Assembly: GCF_002288925.2 (NCBI RefSeq)
Contig: NW_022098063.1
Location: 432,326 to 496,325, forward strand
DNA length: 64,000 nucleotides
Direction of reading: 5' to 3'
DNA from: Delphinapterus leucas
Lineage: Eukaryota; Chordata; Mammalia; Artiodactyla; Monodontidae
A program made the position numbers and the translations under genes. Positions 37,735 through 48,900 of this stretch are shown piece after piece. A model generated the notes under the pieces. The model was not told the DNA's origin. It searched no databases and saw only the letters and a list, made by a program, of their open reading frames with translations. How positions within the stretch are numbered: the first letter of the stretch is position 1; every line of letters begins with the position of its first letter.

Positions 37735-38385
37735 AAAGCATGGTGTTTACCAGGCAGCTGGCTGTACAGATGGCTCTTAGAAAAGCCCAGGCTGGAGGTC
37801 TAGGAGATTAGAAAGAAACAGCTAGAAAAAGGAAGGGAAATCAGGAGAGTGTAGAGGCATAGGAACTAAGGAAGGAGTTTAGGACTGCAGGGACACTGGT
37901 CTTCTAGTGTCAAATGCTGCAAAAAAAAGGTCAAGATCAGGACGAAAATATGAATGCTGGGTCACTGGTCACCCAGCACCTCGGAAATCACTGGTGATTT
38001 GGGCAACTTCAGTGGAGTAGTGGAGAAAAAGACAGATTTCAGTGGATGAGGGATGACAAAGAGTGAGAAAGTAGGAACCATGCAAAAGGTTAAAAAAAAA
38101 AAAAGAAAAAGAAAAGCAGGTTCATTTTAAAGGAGAAATAAGTGCCTAAAATTAACAAAGTACTGAGGATTACCTTTAAAAAATGAAGATCATTCATTCA
38201 TTTTATAAATACTGAATGATCACCTCTCACTGTATAGGTCTTGGAGACATAGTGGGGGGAATAAAACAGACAGGGTCTTGCCCTCAAGAGCTTGTGGCCT
38301 ACAGAAAGATGCTAAACAACGTGGTGAGTACCAGTGAGGAAAAGATTAGGTGTCCTGAGAGTCGGCAGTAAGGGGATCTTAATTT

Positions 38386-38591
38386 TTTTTTTTTTTTTTG
38401 TGGTACGCGGGCCTCCCACTGTTGTGGCCTCTCCCATTGCGGAGCACAGGCTCCGGACGCGCAGGCTCAGCGGCCATGGCTCACGGGCCCAGCCGCTCCG
38501 CGGCACGTGGGGTCTTCCCGGACCGGGGCACGAACCCGTGTCCCCTGCATCAGCAGGCGGACTCTCAACCACTGCGCCACCAGGGAAGTCT
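38386..38591 (-). mobile_element. CHR SINE, reverse orientation, 14-bp target duplication
   Basis: Poly(T), then 'gtggtacgcgggcctcccac' through 'gcgccaccagggaagtc'. The perfect duplication GGGGATCTTAATTT lies at 38372-38385 and 38592-38605. Confidence 0.96.
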
Positions 38592-38895
38592 GGGGATCTT
38601 AATTTAAGATGGAGGTTCAGAAAGAGCCTCTCCAAAGACCTGACCAGGAAAAGAGGGTCAGGTGGGGAGAAGGATTTCGGGAAGAAAGACCATCAAGTGC
38701 CAACACCCCAAAGTAGGGAGCTTGAGCCCATCTATACACAGAAGGGAAGGAGCCAGGAAAGACATGGGGCCAACTGATGCAGTTAGGAGCCCATGGTGGA
38801 AGGAGTGGCCTCCGCAGCAGGAACCACGCCTGTTCCACAGACACCGGGAGGGTGGGTGTGTGTGAAGGTGAGTCTGTCAGTTTGGAAGCAGGAAG

Positions 38896-38920
38896 TTGCG
38901 GGGCGGGGGGGGGGGGGGGT
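38896..38920 (+). repeat. Poly(G) tract
   Basis: GGGGCGGGG followed by an uninterrupted G run. It is prone to sequencing error and quadruplex formation. Confidence 0.9.
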
Positions 38921-39993
38921 TGTCTAATGGCTACTGTTTTCTTTGTGAAATCGCAGGCCTGGTGAGGCGTGAGAGAGGTGGTGGCAGGAAGTGCTATTAT
39001 GGGCAAGAGAGGAGGACCTGGGCTCACTCACAGCTCAACCCTCCCAAAGCAACCCCTCCTTAATAAGGTCTTCCTTGCTTTCTGGTACCAAAGCTTCAAT
39101 AACCAGGACAGAGGAGCCCCAGATTCCTTGATGCCTGACACTAGAAAGAGCTTCTGAGATCTTAACTGCCATTCATTTTCCCTACTTCATAATTAAGTAA
39201 TTTACTCAACAGGAATCAATTAAATGCCAAAAATATGGCCATCAACCCATCTCCTCAGGAAGCCTCCGTCCACTGGAAACTGTTGATATCCTTCTTTCAA
39301 TGGCCTTCCCTAATTTAATAAAGTAGGCTTCTTCCTTCCTTTCTCTTGCTTTCCTATTCATATTATGTCTGGATATCTTAAACTCATTCAGCTTTCAATA
39401 AAGTGAGGTCTGGGTTTTTTTTCTCTGTTTAATACTCAAGCACAATCACCTATTCATTTGTAAGGCAAAATTAAATCAATTCTTTAGGAGGTGGCTATTG
39501 ACCGAGGATGGAGGTTCAGCACTCCCGGCACAGAGTCAAGTACGTCCTAAGCTATGATGGCTTAACAATATCCCCAGTCATTTGCTTCTACATTCACTCA
39601 CATACACAAATATGTTGGCCTCCAAGGATTTCTGAATCCGACTTGATATTTTTTTCAGATTCAACTCCAAACAAAGTATACTAGTCTCAAACTGTGGTTC
39701 AGAATAATGACTTAAAAGTATCTCTCATTACAGCAAATCAGGCATGAAGCATCCAATGGCAGTTTTCTTGTAATGCAGACATTGTGAAGAGTTTGTGGTG
39801 ATCTCATACCAAACGGGACACATTAAGTCCACAAGGAGAAAAAAAAAAGCTACAGAGAGGGGACAGGATTAGTAAGGATAGAGAATAAAGATAACTGGAG
39901 CTATTTAAACAGCATTGTTCCTTTCTGAGTGGTGGTAGCTAAATGGAGGGTTCTAGATCACAGCCAACAACCAGTCTTGCCAGAACTGCCAGG

Positions 39994-40014
39994 GACACAC
40001 ACACACACACACAC
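39994..40014 (+). repeat. (AC)n microsatellite
   Basis: About ten AC units lie within an A/C-rich stretch that continues imperfectly to about 40037. Confidence 0.9.
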
Positions 40015-41629
40015 AAAACACACATATATACACAGACACTCATCCTTTATTTCCAGGCAGAAGCTACCATGATTCCATTTGTTAATGAAGTATTTATTCA
40101 ATCTCCCTCAACAGTTATTCCATATCCTACCCTAACTGCCATCAATTTAAAACTCTAGCACTTCATATTATTTTAAAAGAAACATTCTGAGCTTTCTGTA
40201 AAAAGCAGAGGCAGGATAATTTGCTACAGATCTGTAGAATGTAAATGATGGCAAATGGAGGGATAAGGTAAGGAACAAGGTGGGGTGCACATTAAAAGAC
40301 CTCTTCACACTCCAGTTTTCAGGCTTGCAATGGGTGAGCTGGGAAGGAGAGAAGAATGTGGGTGCTGTTAGAAGAATGTATCATATGCTTTGGGATACTG
40401 TTTTCCACTTTCTCCCCACTCCCTTTTTTTCAAAAGAAAAAAACATGCCTGGGAGAAACATACCAATGTAAGTGCTACTCGTAATTCATAGAAAAGTTCA
40501 CCACTGGATTCGCTCAGCCAGTTTCCTATTTGCCTCCGACTACTTGTGACTTATGTAAATTGCTGTCTAAAAGAACAGAAAAGCCTCCATCAGCACAAAG
40601 CTCCATCAGGACAGACTCCGCGGCAGCAAGGAAACATTAACCCCCCAAACTCCACATCAAGCTGAAAAACAATGCTCCTGGCTGTCATTTTTCATTCACA
40701 TCAGCCCCATAGTTCTATTAAACAAGCTTGTTTTTATTGACTGCTTCCTTCACACAGCATAATAAAGTAGACGTCAGCCCACACAGACTACATCTTGAAA
40801 CTCAGGGCTTTACTTTGGGGATGGGACTCTGTAAAAGAAGAGGACAAGTTTCAAAGGCTCTCCCTGACTGGTATCTACCAAATGGGGAAACGATGGGGCT
40901 CCTTTCTGTTCCTCACGCTCCCAGAGCTGCTGTGATTGACTTGAAATTTACCAGTTTCCCAAGAGGCTACTTGAAAAGAAAAGAAATTTCACAATCTTGA
41001 ACAGTCCCCCAACTATCCCTACTCCTACCTCAACTTACAAGAGGACTTTTGTATACATAAAGTTTCAGGAAACAAAGCATACAAACACTCACACACAAAT
41101 AAACTCCCCGAACTAACAGCAGCGTATAATTGTGTTTTGGTTGGAGCTTTTCCAGCCCTGTCACCCGCTCTCTGTTAGGAGTAAATGAAACCCTCTGCTT
41201 TGGCAAAGTTGGAAACAGACAAACTCTCCTCAGTTTCAAGCTGCACAAGGCCTCCCTCATCTCTCAGCCCCCTTAAAGCCTCCAACAAAATAAATTCACT
41301 GCTGAACAGCCAACAAGAAAATTAAAACAAAAAACCAACCTATTCCCCAAATAAAGATCTTTCACTTCTCCCCCTCCCCCCGCAGCTTCCCCTTTTAGCC
41401 GGAAACACACCACGTTTCCAATTTCTGAACCCCTTTTTCAAGAGACCCTTGACTCTTAAGGCTCTTCCAGGGGATCTGGCTTTCGGCTGTCCTGATGCAG
41501 GCAAGCAGCGCTCTTCCAAGTACATTTTGCGTTCTTGGAGTCGATACTGGGGCTGTTCCGTTTCCAGAGAAATCTAGAAAGCAGCTTTTAGTGGGCTGGC
41601 TGAGCTAGGTCCGACTCTTCCTCCCCTCC

Positions 41630-42290
41630 CCTTTGAACGGCCGCGGGGTAAGAAGGGTCCAGGATTCGGCACATTCGGCTCTAACTGAGCAGCGAAGGCG
41701 CAAGGAGAGCGGACAAAGTACCCATCGCGCACTTTTAAATTCCCATCTGCTCCCCTACTCCGCCCTACTTCCACATTCCTCCGCAGAATCTGGCGGGGCC
41801 CCCCAGCAAAATCAAACTCGTACCTTCCTTCGATTCTTCTGCTTCGGAGTGCATGGTGTCAGGATAAGCGGTGGCAGAAGCGACTGCCGCTGACATGGAC
41901 GAGCTGCAAATTTGCTTGGCAGCCCAAACCCGCACACGACGGAAAATAAAAGGAAGGAAAGCCACTAAAATCAAAACCTCCGCGGGGCGGGAGGGCTGGT
42001 TCTGGTGCAGGGATTTTCAGGGGGAAAGTTCTGCAAGAGTGACGAATCGCGTCTCAGCTGGGCGGCGGGAGTCCGCCCCCGGGGCGCGCGCCCCAGCCCG
42101 TCGCCGGCGACCTGGCGGCTGGTGGCCGGGCGCACGCAGGTGGGGCTGACTTTGTGGAGGGGCCGGGCAGAGGGATGCCGGCCGCCAGGACCCCGGACGG
42201 GCCATGCCTGGTAAATCAATGTGAAGGGAAGAAAAAAGACCCATCTCGGCGCGCGCTGCTGTTTTACATAAGGCATAAACGCATACGCAG
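41630..42290 (-). promoter_or_regulatory. TNFAIP8: CpG-rich promoter / 5' UTR region of TNFAIP8
   Basis: CpG and GC content rise sharply against the AT-rich surroundings. The 60 bases at 42061-42120 alone contain about twelve CpG, and the following 60 about five. A GC box (GGGGCGGGAG) lies at 41984-41993. The block contains coding exon 1, so it is the natural promoter of the 198-residue isoform. Several overlapping ORFs on both strands here are by-products of GC richness. The exact transcription start cannot be read from sequence. Confidence 0.8.
41824..41854 (-). CDS. TNFAIP8: TNFAIP8 coding exon 1, residues 1-10 (MHSEAEESKE)
   Basis: This is a 31-nt coding segment: ATG at 41854-41852, ten codons, then one G of the split valine codon. 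The donor GTACG starts at 41823. The peptide MHSEAEESKE is the N-terminus of the 198-residue TNFAIP8 isoform. Together with the 566 nt of exon 2 it gives exactly 597 nt. The start is chosen because the ATG has A at -3 (GACACC before ATG) and gives the family length. A second in-frame ATG at 41896 would add 14 residues (MSAAVASATAYPDT), but its context is weak (T at -3, T at +4). The exon lies on the low-coordinate shoulder of a CpG-rich block, as expected for a promoter-proximal first exon. Confidence 0.95.
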
Positions 42291-43155
42291 TCCAAAGAAT
42301 GCTTCTCCATCTTTAGGTTACATTTTTCGACGCCCATTTAACTTTCTGTGTCTTGGGGTTTATACGCCCAAAATGAAGGATTTTAAAGCTGCTCGGTTTT
42401 ACACGTTATTTTTGTAGGAAAGTAACGTGGATATTGATCCTTGTGCCTGGAAGGTACCTGCTTCACAAGCCCAAGAGGGGGGCCTTTATCAGAAAGTGGG
42501 GTGTAGCCTCCACCCCTTACCTTTGCGCAGGAAAAGTAGACAGGGCGGCTTTCTCATTCCGTATAACCCGGGCGAGCACTCCTACTCAAACCCCCAACCC
42601 GGGAGAACTAACTCCTCTGCAGTTACGCAAGGGCCATCCTCCAGACAGAGGGGGCGATTCCCTCCCCGCGCTAATAGCAACTACCAGGGATAAATTCCTT
42701 CCAAAAAGCCGAAAGAGGAGGCGTGGGTGGGGAGGTAGTCAGGCTTTTGAAATGCTGATAGAATAAAGAGGCTGGAGAGCCTGGAGGACAGATCTCAATT
42801 CTGCCCCCTGGTCGGGTCCACAAGCTCCTACAACCGGCTGAGAGGAAGACGTCTTAGCTTTGTGAAACCTTAATTTTTCCTTCGGAGAATGGGAGACCAG
42901 AGCTGCCACCGACATACCTGTCTTAATGAGGTATTTTGCAGAGCATTAGTTTTATTACCAATCTAAGGCAACAGGTCCTCAAATAACATACCTGAAAGAT
43001 CCAATAGGAAACTGTGAGAAAAGTTACATTCTTTTAATAAATATATTTTCCAGCTGCTTTCTTTTTCTTCATTTCCCTTTTTTTTTTAATATGGGCAAAA
43101 AACAAGAAGAGAGGCCCTATAGTAAATTTAATGAAAAGAATATACAACAGATATA
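42291..43155. other. Upstream flank of TNFAIP8, no gene
   Basis: This is the transition from CpG-rich to AT-rich DNA. It holds the TATA-like box listed above and a kB-like decamer GGGCGATTCC at 42652-42661. The ORFs here are by-products of composition. Confidence 0.5.
42359..42364 (-). promoter_or_regulatory. TATA-like box upstream of the CpG-rich block
   Basis: The minus strand reads GGGCGTATAAACCCC. If used, initiation would be near 42332 and the 5' UTR about 480 nt. CpG-island promoters often start without TATA boxes, so this is tentative. Confidence 0.25.
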
Positions 43156-43159
43156 AAGA

Positions 43160-43300
43160 ATCTGAATTAAGATTTAGTTCTGCCATTTATTATTTGTATG
43201 ACCTTGAGCAAATTATTTAACTTCTCTGGGCTTCCCCTTCCTCATCTGGAAAATGAGGATTAATCAATTTTATTTACTTCACAAATTTATGTTTGGTATT
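43160..43300 (+). repeat. MIR SINE fragment
   Basis: 'gatttagttctgccatttat', 'gaccttgagcaaattattta' and 'acttctctgggcttcccctt' followed by 'ctcatctggaaaatgaggat' are MIR text. Confidence 0.8.
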
Positions 43301-46146
43301 GAAGAAGGTAATATAAGCAAAAAGTGATATGAAAACCATAAAATCCTACACAGATTATTAAAAACTACCACCACTATTAAAAGTAAATTTTTGTAAAAGA
43401 TATTCTTGGGTTTTATTTCAGTATTGGGTTTGAACAGAAAAGAAGTGTTTATGCTGTTCACAAGCAGCGAAGGCTATTATAAATATTAATATAAGACCTA
43501 GATATTAAATCAGTTCCTACTGCTGAGTGATTCTAACATGCTTAAGACACCAAGAAGAATTTTATCTCAATTCTACTAAAAGGGCAGGATGATGAGAGGA
43601 AGACATAGCCAGTCAGAAAGGAGAAAAGAGGAGAAACATCTGGAAAATATCAGTATTGTGGAGCCTCCCGGAAACTGACCTCACCACCAAAAGGGTAACA
43701 GGCTGCACCCTTCCAAAAATCGCGGTTAAGTGCGAGGTCCCCCCTGCCACACATCCTGAGCTGCTAGGATGCATACCTTCACTCTGTAACTTCAGACTTA
43801 CGGAGGAGATATGAAGGTCATTCTGAACCCAAAGAAAAGCTCCCTTACCGGTCAGAAGCGACCTTTCCTGTCTCATCCAAGGAATCATTCTGGAAGCCTC
43901 CCCACCTCACCCCACACGAGCCATCTGTCCTTGCCCTCCCCCATGGCAGCCCAGACTTCCACAGATGTCAGCCAGGAGCCCTGCAGGATCTCACCAGGGC
44001 TGTGAACTACATAAAGATAGTTCCCATTCATCTATAATTGGAGTAAGATGCAACACCTTTTCAAGGTGATGATGACGCAGATTCACGCAACCCAAAGTCC
44101 AGGCCCCATCAGCCACAGGAAGGACTCACTTTTACCTTCTTCCTTCAGAAAGTGCCCCCATAAGAATGATTTACGAAATGTCCTCCTGCAAGTCCAATTA
44201 TGTACAAACCACATAAGGTGTGTTAAAGTACACATCCTAATGTCAGACTTGTTTTACACTGGGTTCACAAAAAGGCCTTCAGCTCCACTCAGTTTAGCCG
44301 AGAACAACTGCTGAATGAGCAGTTCACGCGCTGCTGTGTCAGCCTCCTAATTCAATTTAGAGCCGTTTTAGCAGCTAGGTTGATCTTTGAACTTTCGCTG
44401 GGATCCTCAGGAAACCTGGCAAAAAACTTTTGTATTTAAATGCAGTCCAGAAGTCACCTTGGGGAACAATGTCCTGATATAGCTCAAGTGCAAGGCATGC
44501 TCAGTCTATTTTAAAAGATTGTATCACAGCCTCTCTCCATCTTGTCCTACCCTCCCCCCCGACCCCACTCCCCAAAAAACCACTTTTCTTTAGGATCCAA
44601 AATTCCAGATATTCTAGGACCTCTCCATATGAAAGTGTCCATGTCCTTCTCAGAAGTTCTACAGAAGTGTGTTTCACTGTTTGTAAGCATTTTTCTCTGT
44701 TTTGTGGTTAACTGTAAATTTATCTAAATCTCCTTAACCGCCTAAAAGAAGAAACCAGCTGACTGTGTTAGTAAAATAAGGTATTAGTTCAGTGTCTGCC
44801 TCTAATTAGCTCTTTCCAACTTCTTATTTCACTCCTCTGAACTACAACTGTATAATATATGACACGAGGACGTCGGTTTAAATGGTGTATATATTTTGTA
44901 TGTGTTCTATGAAATCATCAAAAAAACTACCCAAGGGTTTCTATGTTTATTTTTTCCACAACACTCTCTGTATACTAGCCTAAAAATAGTATCTATTCAA
45001 TAAATATTCACTGAATAAGAAAAAAGAGATATTGTGTGGATAAGGATGCGCCTCAGTCACCTGTACAACTTGAAGCTACACTGCCCCCCTCCCACCAAAG
45101 AATGGTGACAAAGGGCAGCTGATTCTCTGGGGTTTCCCTGGTTGTCTACGGTAACAGACAGATACTAAGTCAGTCACTTCGTCTTGATTTTGCTCTGTTT
45201 TCAAAAGGAGATTACTTTTTAGCCCTAGTAAATATGCTCCAGTACATCATAATGATTTGTTGTCTGGTGTAAGTACAACCTGTTCACTTCTGTATGTTTA
45301 AGAAACACTCCACCACCTCTTAGTGTGGCTTGGAATATGCTCTGAAGTCACAACAACAATCTCTTACAGACCACCTGATACAAAATAGCAACTTAGTTAG
45401 CAGCACTTCTCATTTAATACCAAACTGCTTTGAAATACTATGTTGAACTTCTACCCATGTCCAACAGTGGCTCTCCCACCTTCTGTATCAAGACGGGAGA
45501 GTTACAGTGCTGGCTAAGATTCTGTTTTTTGTTTGTTTGGTTTTTTTTTCATTCAGTCAGTCATTATCGAATATTTACATGTGTCACATGTAAAAGGGCT
45601 CTGCTCACATGGAGCTTACTGGCATAATTTTGGTAATTTTGACCAGAGACTTAAAGAGTTCAACCTTCCAAGTGATCTTGGCTCTAAGGAAGGTTTATTA
45701 GCACCACCTCTCAACTGAACTTTATACAGAACAGCAGAAACATCTCCTCTTAAATTATACCTCAATAAAGCTGTTGGGAAAATGCCTGGGCTTTGGACCT
45801 TTTGCTTACAGTGGCCCAGATGTCTGCTAAGAACAGGGGAGGGCAGCAAGTGTTCAGATTTACACAGAAGAGAAGCCAGCAGAATTGGGAAGAGAAGGTA
45901 CAGTTCATTCAGGAGGTACCACATACTCTGCTCCCATTCAAGAATGTTGTAAGTTCTCTGCAGTGAAAAAGACTAAGCATCTCTGTCAATTTGTTATAGA
46001 CTTAACGGCTTCTAGGTCATAAGAATACCATGCTACAGAAATGGTCATTCCATCAATATTTTTATTTCTACCCTGCTGACAAGAGGTTGAATCTGTATAA
46101 ACAACATTTTAGGTCGGGGGAAAAAAAAGAGTTGTTTACTTGGTAT
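43301..46146. other. Upstream non-coding, nothing firm
   Basis: No gene is seen. 'aataaatattcactgaataa' at about 44998-45017 and the text near 45550-45620 may be small LINE tails. Confidence 0.4.
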
Positions 46147-46161
46147 AAAAAGTGGCTTTCT

Positions 46162-46370
46162 GGGCTTCCCTGGTGGCGCAGTGGTTGAGAGTCCGCCTGC
46201 CCATGCAGGGGATGCGGGTTCGTGCCCTGGTCCGGGAGGATCCCGCATGCTGCGGAGCGGCTGGGCCCGTAGGCCATGACCGCTGGGCCTGCGCTTCTGG
46301 AGCCTGTGCTCCGCGATGGGAGGGGCCACAGCGGTGAGAGGCCCGCGTACCGCAAAAAAAAAAAAAAAAA
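46162..46370 (+). mobile_element. CHR SINE with imperfect 15-bp target duplication
   Basis: 'gggcttccctggtggcgcag' through 'gagaggcccgcgtaccgc' plus poly(A). The flanks AAAAAGTGGCTTTCT (46147-46161) and AAAAAGTGTTTTTCT (46366-46380) differ at two positions, and the poly(A) overlaps the second. Confidence 0.94.
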
Positions 46371-46380
46371 GTGTTTTTCT

Positions 46381-47171
46381 TCTATTTGACTTTGAGGCTT
46401 TCCTCGCCTTTTCTTCTGTTATTTATGTCTACACCCTTGAGAGTCTTTAAAGGCTTTCATGATCTATGTATGAAGTTGGCTTTCAATCCCTCTCCTCACA
46501 GAAGGATCTGTGTTCTTGGTCTCACCTGGTTAGGGCTGCAGGCTTTGCATCCTTCTTCTCCTCCTCAGACATTCTCTTGTATTTAACCTTCCAAAAGAGG
46601 GGTGGGGCTAAACGGGTGTCTCACCAGAGCCCCTGCCTGGCCCAGGTGATCTCACTCTTCTTCCTTAAGAAAGTTTTATTTACCAATAGTGGAGAAAGGG
46701 CCCTGCAAATGACAGTGGAGGTTCCTTACACACCTTCTCAGGAGGCCAAGCCCTGAGCCTCAAGTGGTCTCCTGCTTATGCACTGCTGGTACTGGGATGA
46801 GGTGGAGGAGATTGGGAGGCAGGGACAGAACTGCTGTGAATCAAGGAAGAAGGCTGAGGATAAGTGTGGAGACGGAGGATGGGGAAAGCTGCCTCCCAGG
46901 GCCCTGCCTGGGAGTCTGAAGTTTGTTCTGGGTAAACCCTCTCCTCATTCTTCCCTATGGCATTTTCAGTGTATCCTCCAGGCTCACTAATGCTCTGGGT
47001 GTGAGTGGTTAATTCTGAGGGAATGGGAAGAAGTGCTGACATCTGAAGTGAGCGCACACAGGGAGACAACAATACATCTGGGAGACACTTGTTTCCTAGA
47101 CTATATCAGTGTTCGCTTTTATTTCTCTCCTAAGAAATCTTCCTTTTGCTAAAAACTTTTAGCAGATGATG

Positions 47172-47172
<1 letters not shown>
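46381..47172. other. Upstream non-coding, nothing recognised
   Basis: Moderate-GC sequence. Several overlapping ORFs on both strands look random. Confidence 0.45.
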
Positions 47173-47212
<40 letters not shown>

Positions 47213-47225
47213 CACACACACACAC
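47173..47225 (+). repeat. (CA)n microsatellite
   Basis: About 25 CA units with one TG interruption near 47211. Confidence 0.95.
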
Positions 47226-47349
47226 TCAAAATCAGGTCCGAAAATACTATCTGAAGAATTTATGTCTTTGGGTCTTTCTTTTGTAATACTTAGCTTATGA
47301 TGCCTTGCATTTATATATGTTTTATTCAGACTTCTCAGTTAGTTCCCTT

Positions 47350-47515
47350 GGGTCACTATACTCATTTTACAGATATGTAAATAAAGAAAGGGAGGTTATA
47401 AAATTTGCTCAAGGTCACAAAACTAAGTAATAATGTTTTTGAGACTACAGTAAATGCAAACCAGACCTCCTGTTTCCTATATCCAGACTTTCTCACTCTA
47501 TTAAACTACTCACGT
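47350..47515 (-). repeat. MIR SINE fragment, reverse orientation
   Basis: 'actcattttacagatatgta', 'aatttgctcaaggtcacaaa' and 'actaagtaataatg' followed by 'cagacctcctgtttcctata' fit reverse MIR. Confidence 0.7.
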
Positions 47516-47745
47516 AAAATTCAAGTCCTTTATTTTGCAGAAGAATAATTCAAAGATTGCTATACTGGAAGATTCTCAGAAAGTTTGAGCTGGTCATGAT
47601 TCTAGGATGGAATGCTCAAATCACTCTGTTCAAATGCTTAGATCACAGCCTCAAATCAAAGCTATTCCATTCCTGATATTCAATGCTTTAAATAAACCAT
47701 AAGTTTCATAGCGCCTATTTATTCAGCCACATGAAACTACAGGTC

Positions 47746-47958
47746 TTTTTGTTTTGTTTTGTTTTTGTGGTACGCGGGCCTCTCACTGTTGTGGCCTCTC
47801 CCGTTGCGGAGCACAGGCTCCGGACGCACAGGCTCAGCGGCCATGGCTCACAGGGCCCAGCCGCTCCGCGGCATGTGGGATCCTCCCGGACCGGGGCATG
47901 AACACGTGTCCCCTGCATCGGCGGGCGGACTCTCAACCACTGCGCCACCAGGGAAGCT
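47746..47958 (-). mobile_element. CHR SINE, reverse orientation
   Basis: A T-rich tail with GTTTT interruptions, then 'gtggtacgcgggcctctcac' through 'gcgccaccagggaagct'. A short deletion occurs near 'ctcacagggcccagcc'. The target duplication is unclear because both flanks are T-rich. Confidence 0.95.
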
Positions 47959-48169
47959 CTTTTTTTTCTTTTTTAAAGTAAAAGTTCGCTCAGGACCCTG
48001 ACTAAACCTCCTTGGATGTGAGGCTGCCAGGAGCAGAGAAGAGAACACCAGACTCAATGTGGGAGAACTGGGCCTAATTACCACAAACTCAGTAAGCACT
48101 GCCTCATTTACATTAGGACTTTATTTTTCTATTCATTCTTCTATCACTTTTCTTCTAAAAATCAGCAAG

Positions 48170-48300
48170 CCATTTAAGCTCTCTGAGCGTCTGTTTGCAC
48201 ATCTGTAAAATGGGGATAATGCCACTTATTTCACAAGGTAGCAACAATAAAAATATGAGTCAAGAATGTGACGAAGCACTGAAAATTATGAAGTTCCCCT
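48170..48300 (+). repeat. MIR SINE fragment
   Basis: 'gccatttaagctctctgagc' and 'gcacatctgtaaaatgggga' with 'taatgccacttatttcacaa' match MIR. Confidence 0.75.
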
Positions 48301-48649
48301 CATCACTGTTGCAAATACTTTCATGAATAAGGCCAGATTATTTTAGGTTGTGGAGCATCTATTTGGAAGCCCTAGATGCTGGCCCTACAGAAGTTCCAGA
48401 TAGGTGTGGCAATTTAATGTGTGTGGTCCAGCGATGGAAAGTGAAAATAAAAGGGCTGAACCTCACTGTGCCCAGGTTAATGGGGTCAACACGGGATAAC
48501 CTGAGAGGGGCTACAGAAGGGATTCGCCAGGAAGAAAAGAGGCAGGGCTGAGACTGGACCCAGAAGGCCGTGCCACACCTGACCTATGCATCCCTGGCGT
48601 ATCTTCAGAAAAGGAGCAGGAGGAAAACATGATCAGTGATCATAGTCAC

Positions 48650-48900
48650 AGAAACTCAGGCTTGGAATTGACCTTAGAGGTCATTTACTCTAATCCTCTA
48701 CCTGGCTATGAAGCACTCTCCTAGACACGTCACAGGCAGCAAGCATTCATCCAGAATCTCCTTGATTACTTCTATTAACAGAGGCTCACTCCTTTAACAG
48801 GGTCCCACTTCCTCTCTAATCATTAGAAAGTTCCTCCTTATAATGAACTGAAATTCAAGTTTAAGGGCAGTAATATTCAAACTACTTCCACTCTAACCAC
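48650..48900. repeat. Ancient CR1/L3-type LINE fossil
   Basis: 'gaattgaccttagaggtcat', 'ttactctaatcctctacctg', 'aatctccttgattacttcta' and 'attagaaagttcctccttat' followed by 'aatgaactgaaattcaag' are characteristic of amniote CR1/L3 3' sequences. Confidence 0.6.

Larger units (their letters stand above)
37290..38640 (-). repeat. Ancient L1M-type 3' region, reverse orientation, split by an L1 and a SINE
   Basis: The pieces 'aaatgctgcaaaaaaaaggt', 'ggtgatttgggcaacttcag' and 'tggagtagtggagaaaaaga', and further on 'cattcattcattttataaat', 'gggtcttgccctcaagagct', follow the order of antisense L1MC/L1ME 3' UTRs. It is interrupted at 37468-37734 and 38386-38591. The part before 37450 is less certain. 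Confidence 0.55.
38641..41629. other. Intronic, promoter-proximal; microsatellites only
   Basis: It holds a G run at 38898-38919 and an (AC)n at about 39994-40014. It is otherwise unique-looking sequence with no recognised exon. Confidence 0.45.
5608..41823 (-). other. TNFAIP8: TNFAIP8 intron between the two coding exons (36.2 kb)
   Basis: The boundaries are the GT donor at 41823-41822 and the AG acceptor at 5609-5608. The length is similar to the intron of the human short-promoter transcript as I recall it. The intron holds L1 tails, CHR-type SINEs, MIR and L1M/L2 fossils and microsatellites, listed separately. I recognise no other coding exon inside it. Confidence 0.9.
3965..42332 (-). other. 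TNFAIP8: TNFAIP8 gene span, two coding exons (approximate ends)
   Basis: The gene is read from high to low coordinates. The 5' end is set loosely by a CpG-rich promoter and a TATA-like box near 42359-42364. The 3' end is set by AATAAA signals in the 3' UTR. Seen: the two coding exons join in phase 1 at GAAG/gtacg and ttttag/TGGCC, giving a 198-residue protein. Known of the family: TNFAIP8 (also SCC-S2, GG2-1, NDED) is a TNF/NF-kB-inducible cytoplasmic protein that restrains caspase-8-dependent death, and it founds the TIPE lipid-binding family. Human TNFAIP8 also has more distal, alternative first exons that splice to the same large exon. Those would lie upstream of, or within, the 42-64 kb part of this window, and I could not identify any. 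Confidence 0.9.

Noticed and set aside
38312..38777. ORFs of 69-147 codons over the CHR SINE, with similar ones over other SINE copies
   Set aside because: The same peptide pattern recurs wherever a CHR SINE occurs, so these are repeat shadows, not genes.
41897..41974. Longer N-terminal extension of TNFAIP8 from 41974
   Set aside because: The codon at 41974-41972 is TTG, not ATG. The only upstream in-frame ATG seen is at 41896.
41871..42337. Overlapping ORFs of 70-106 codons on both strands in the CpG-rich block
   Set aside because: They are rich in Arg, Pro, Ala and Gly from GC composition, and no frame is favoured. They overlap the TNFAIP8 promoter and exon 1.
47173..47225. CRISPR-like regular repeat
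   Set aside because: It is a plain dinucleotide microsatellite. Nothing in the window shows repeats separated by unique spacers.
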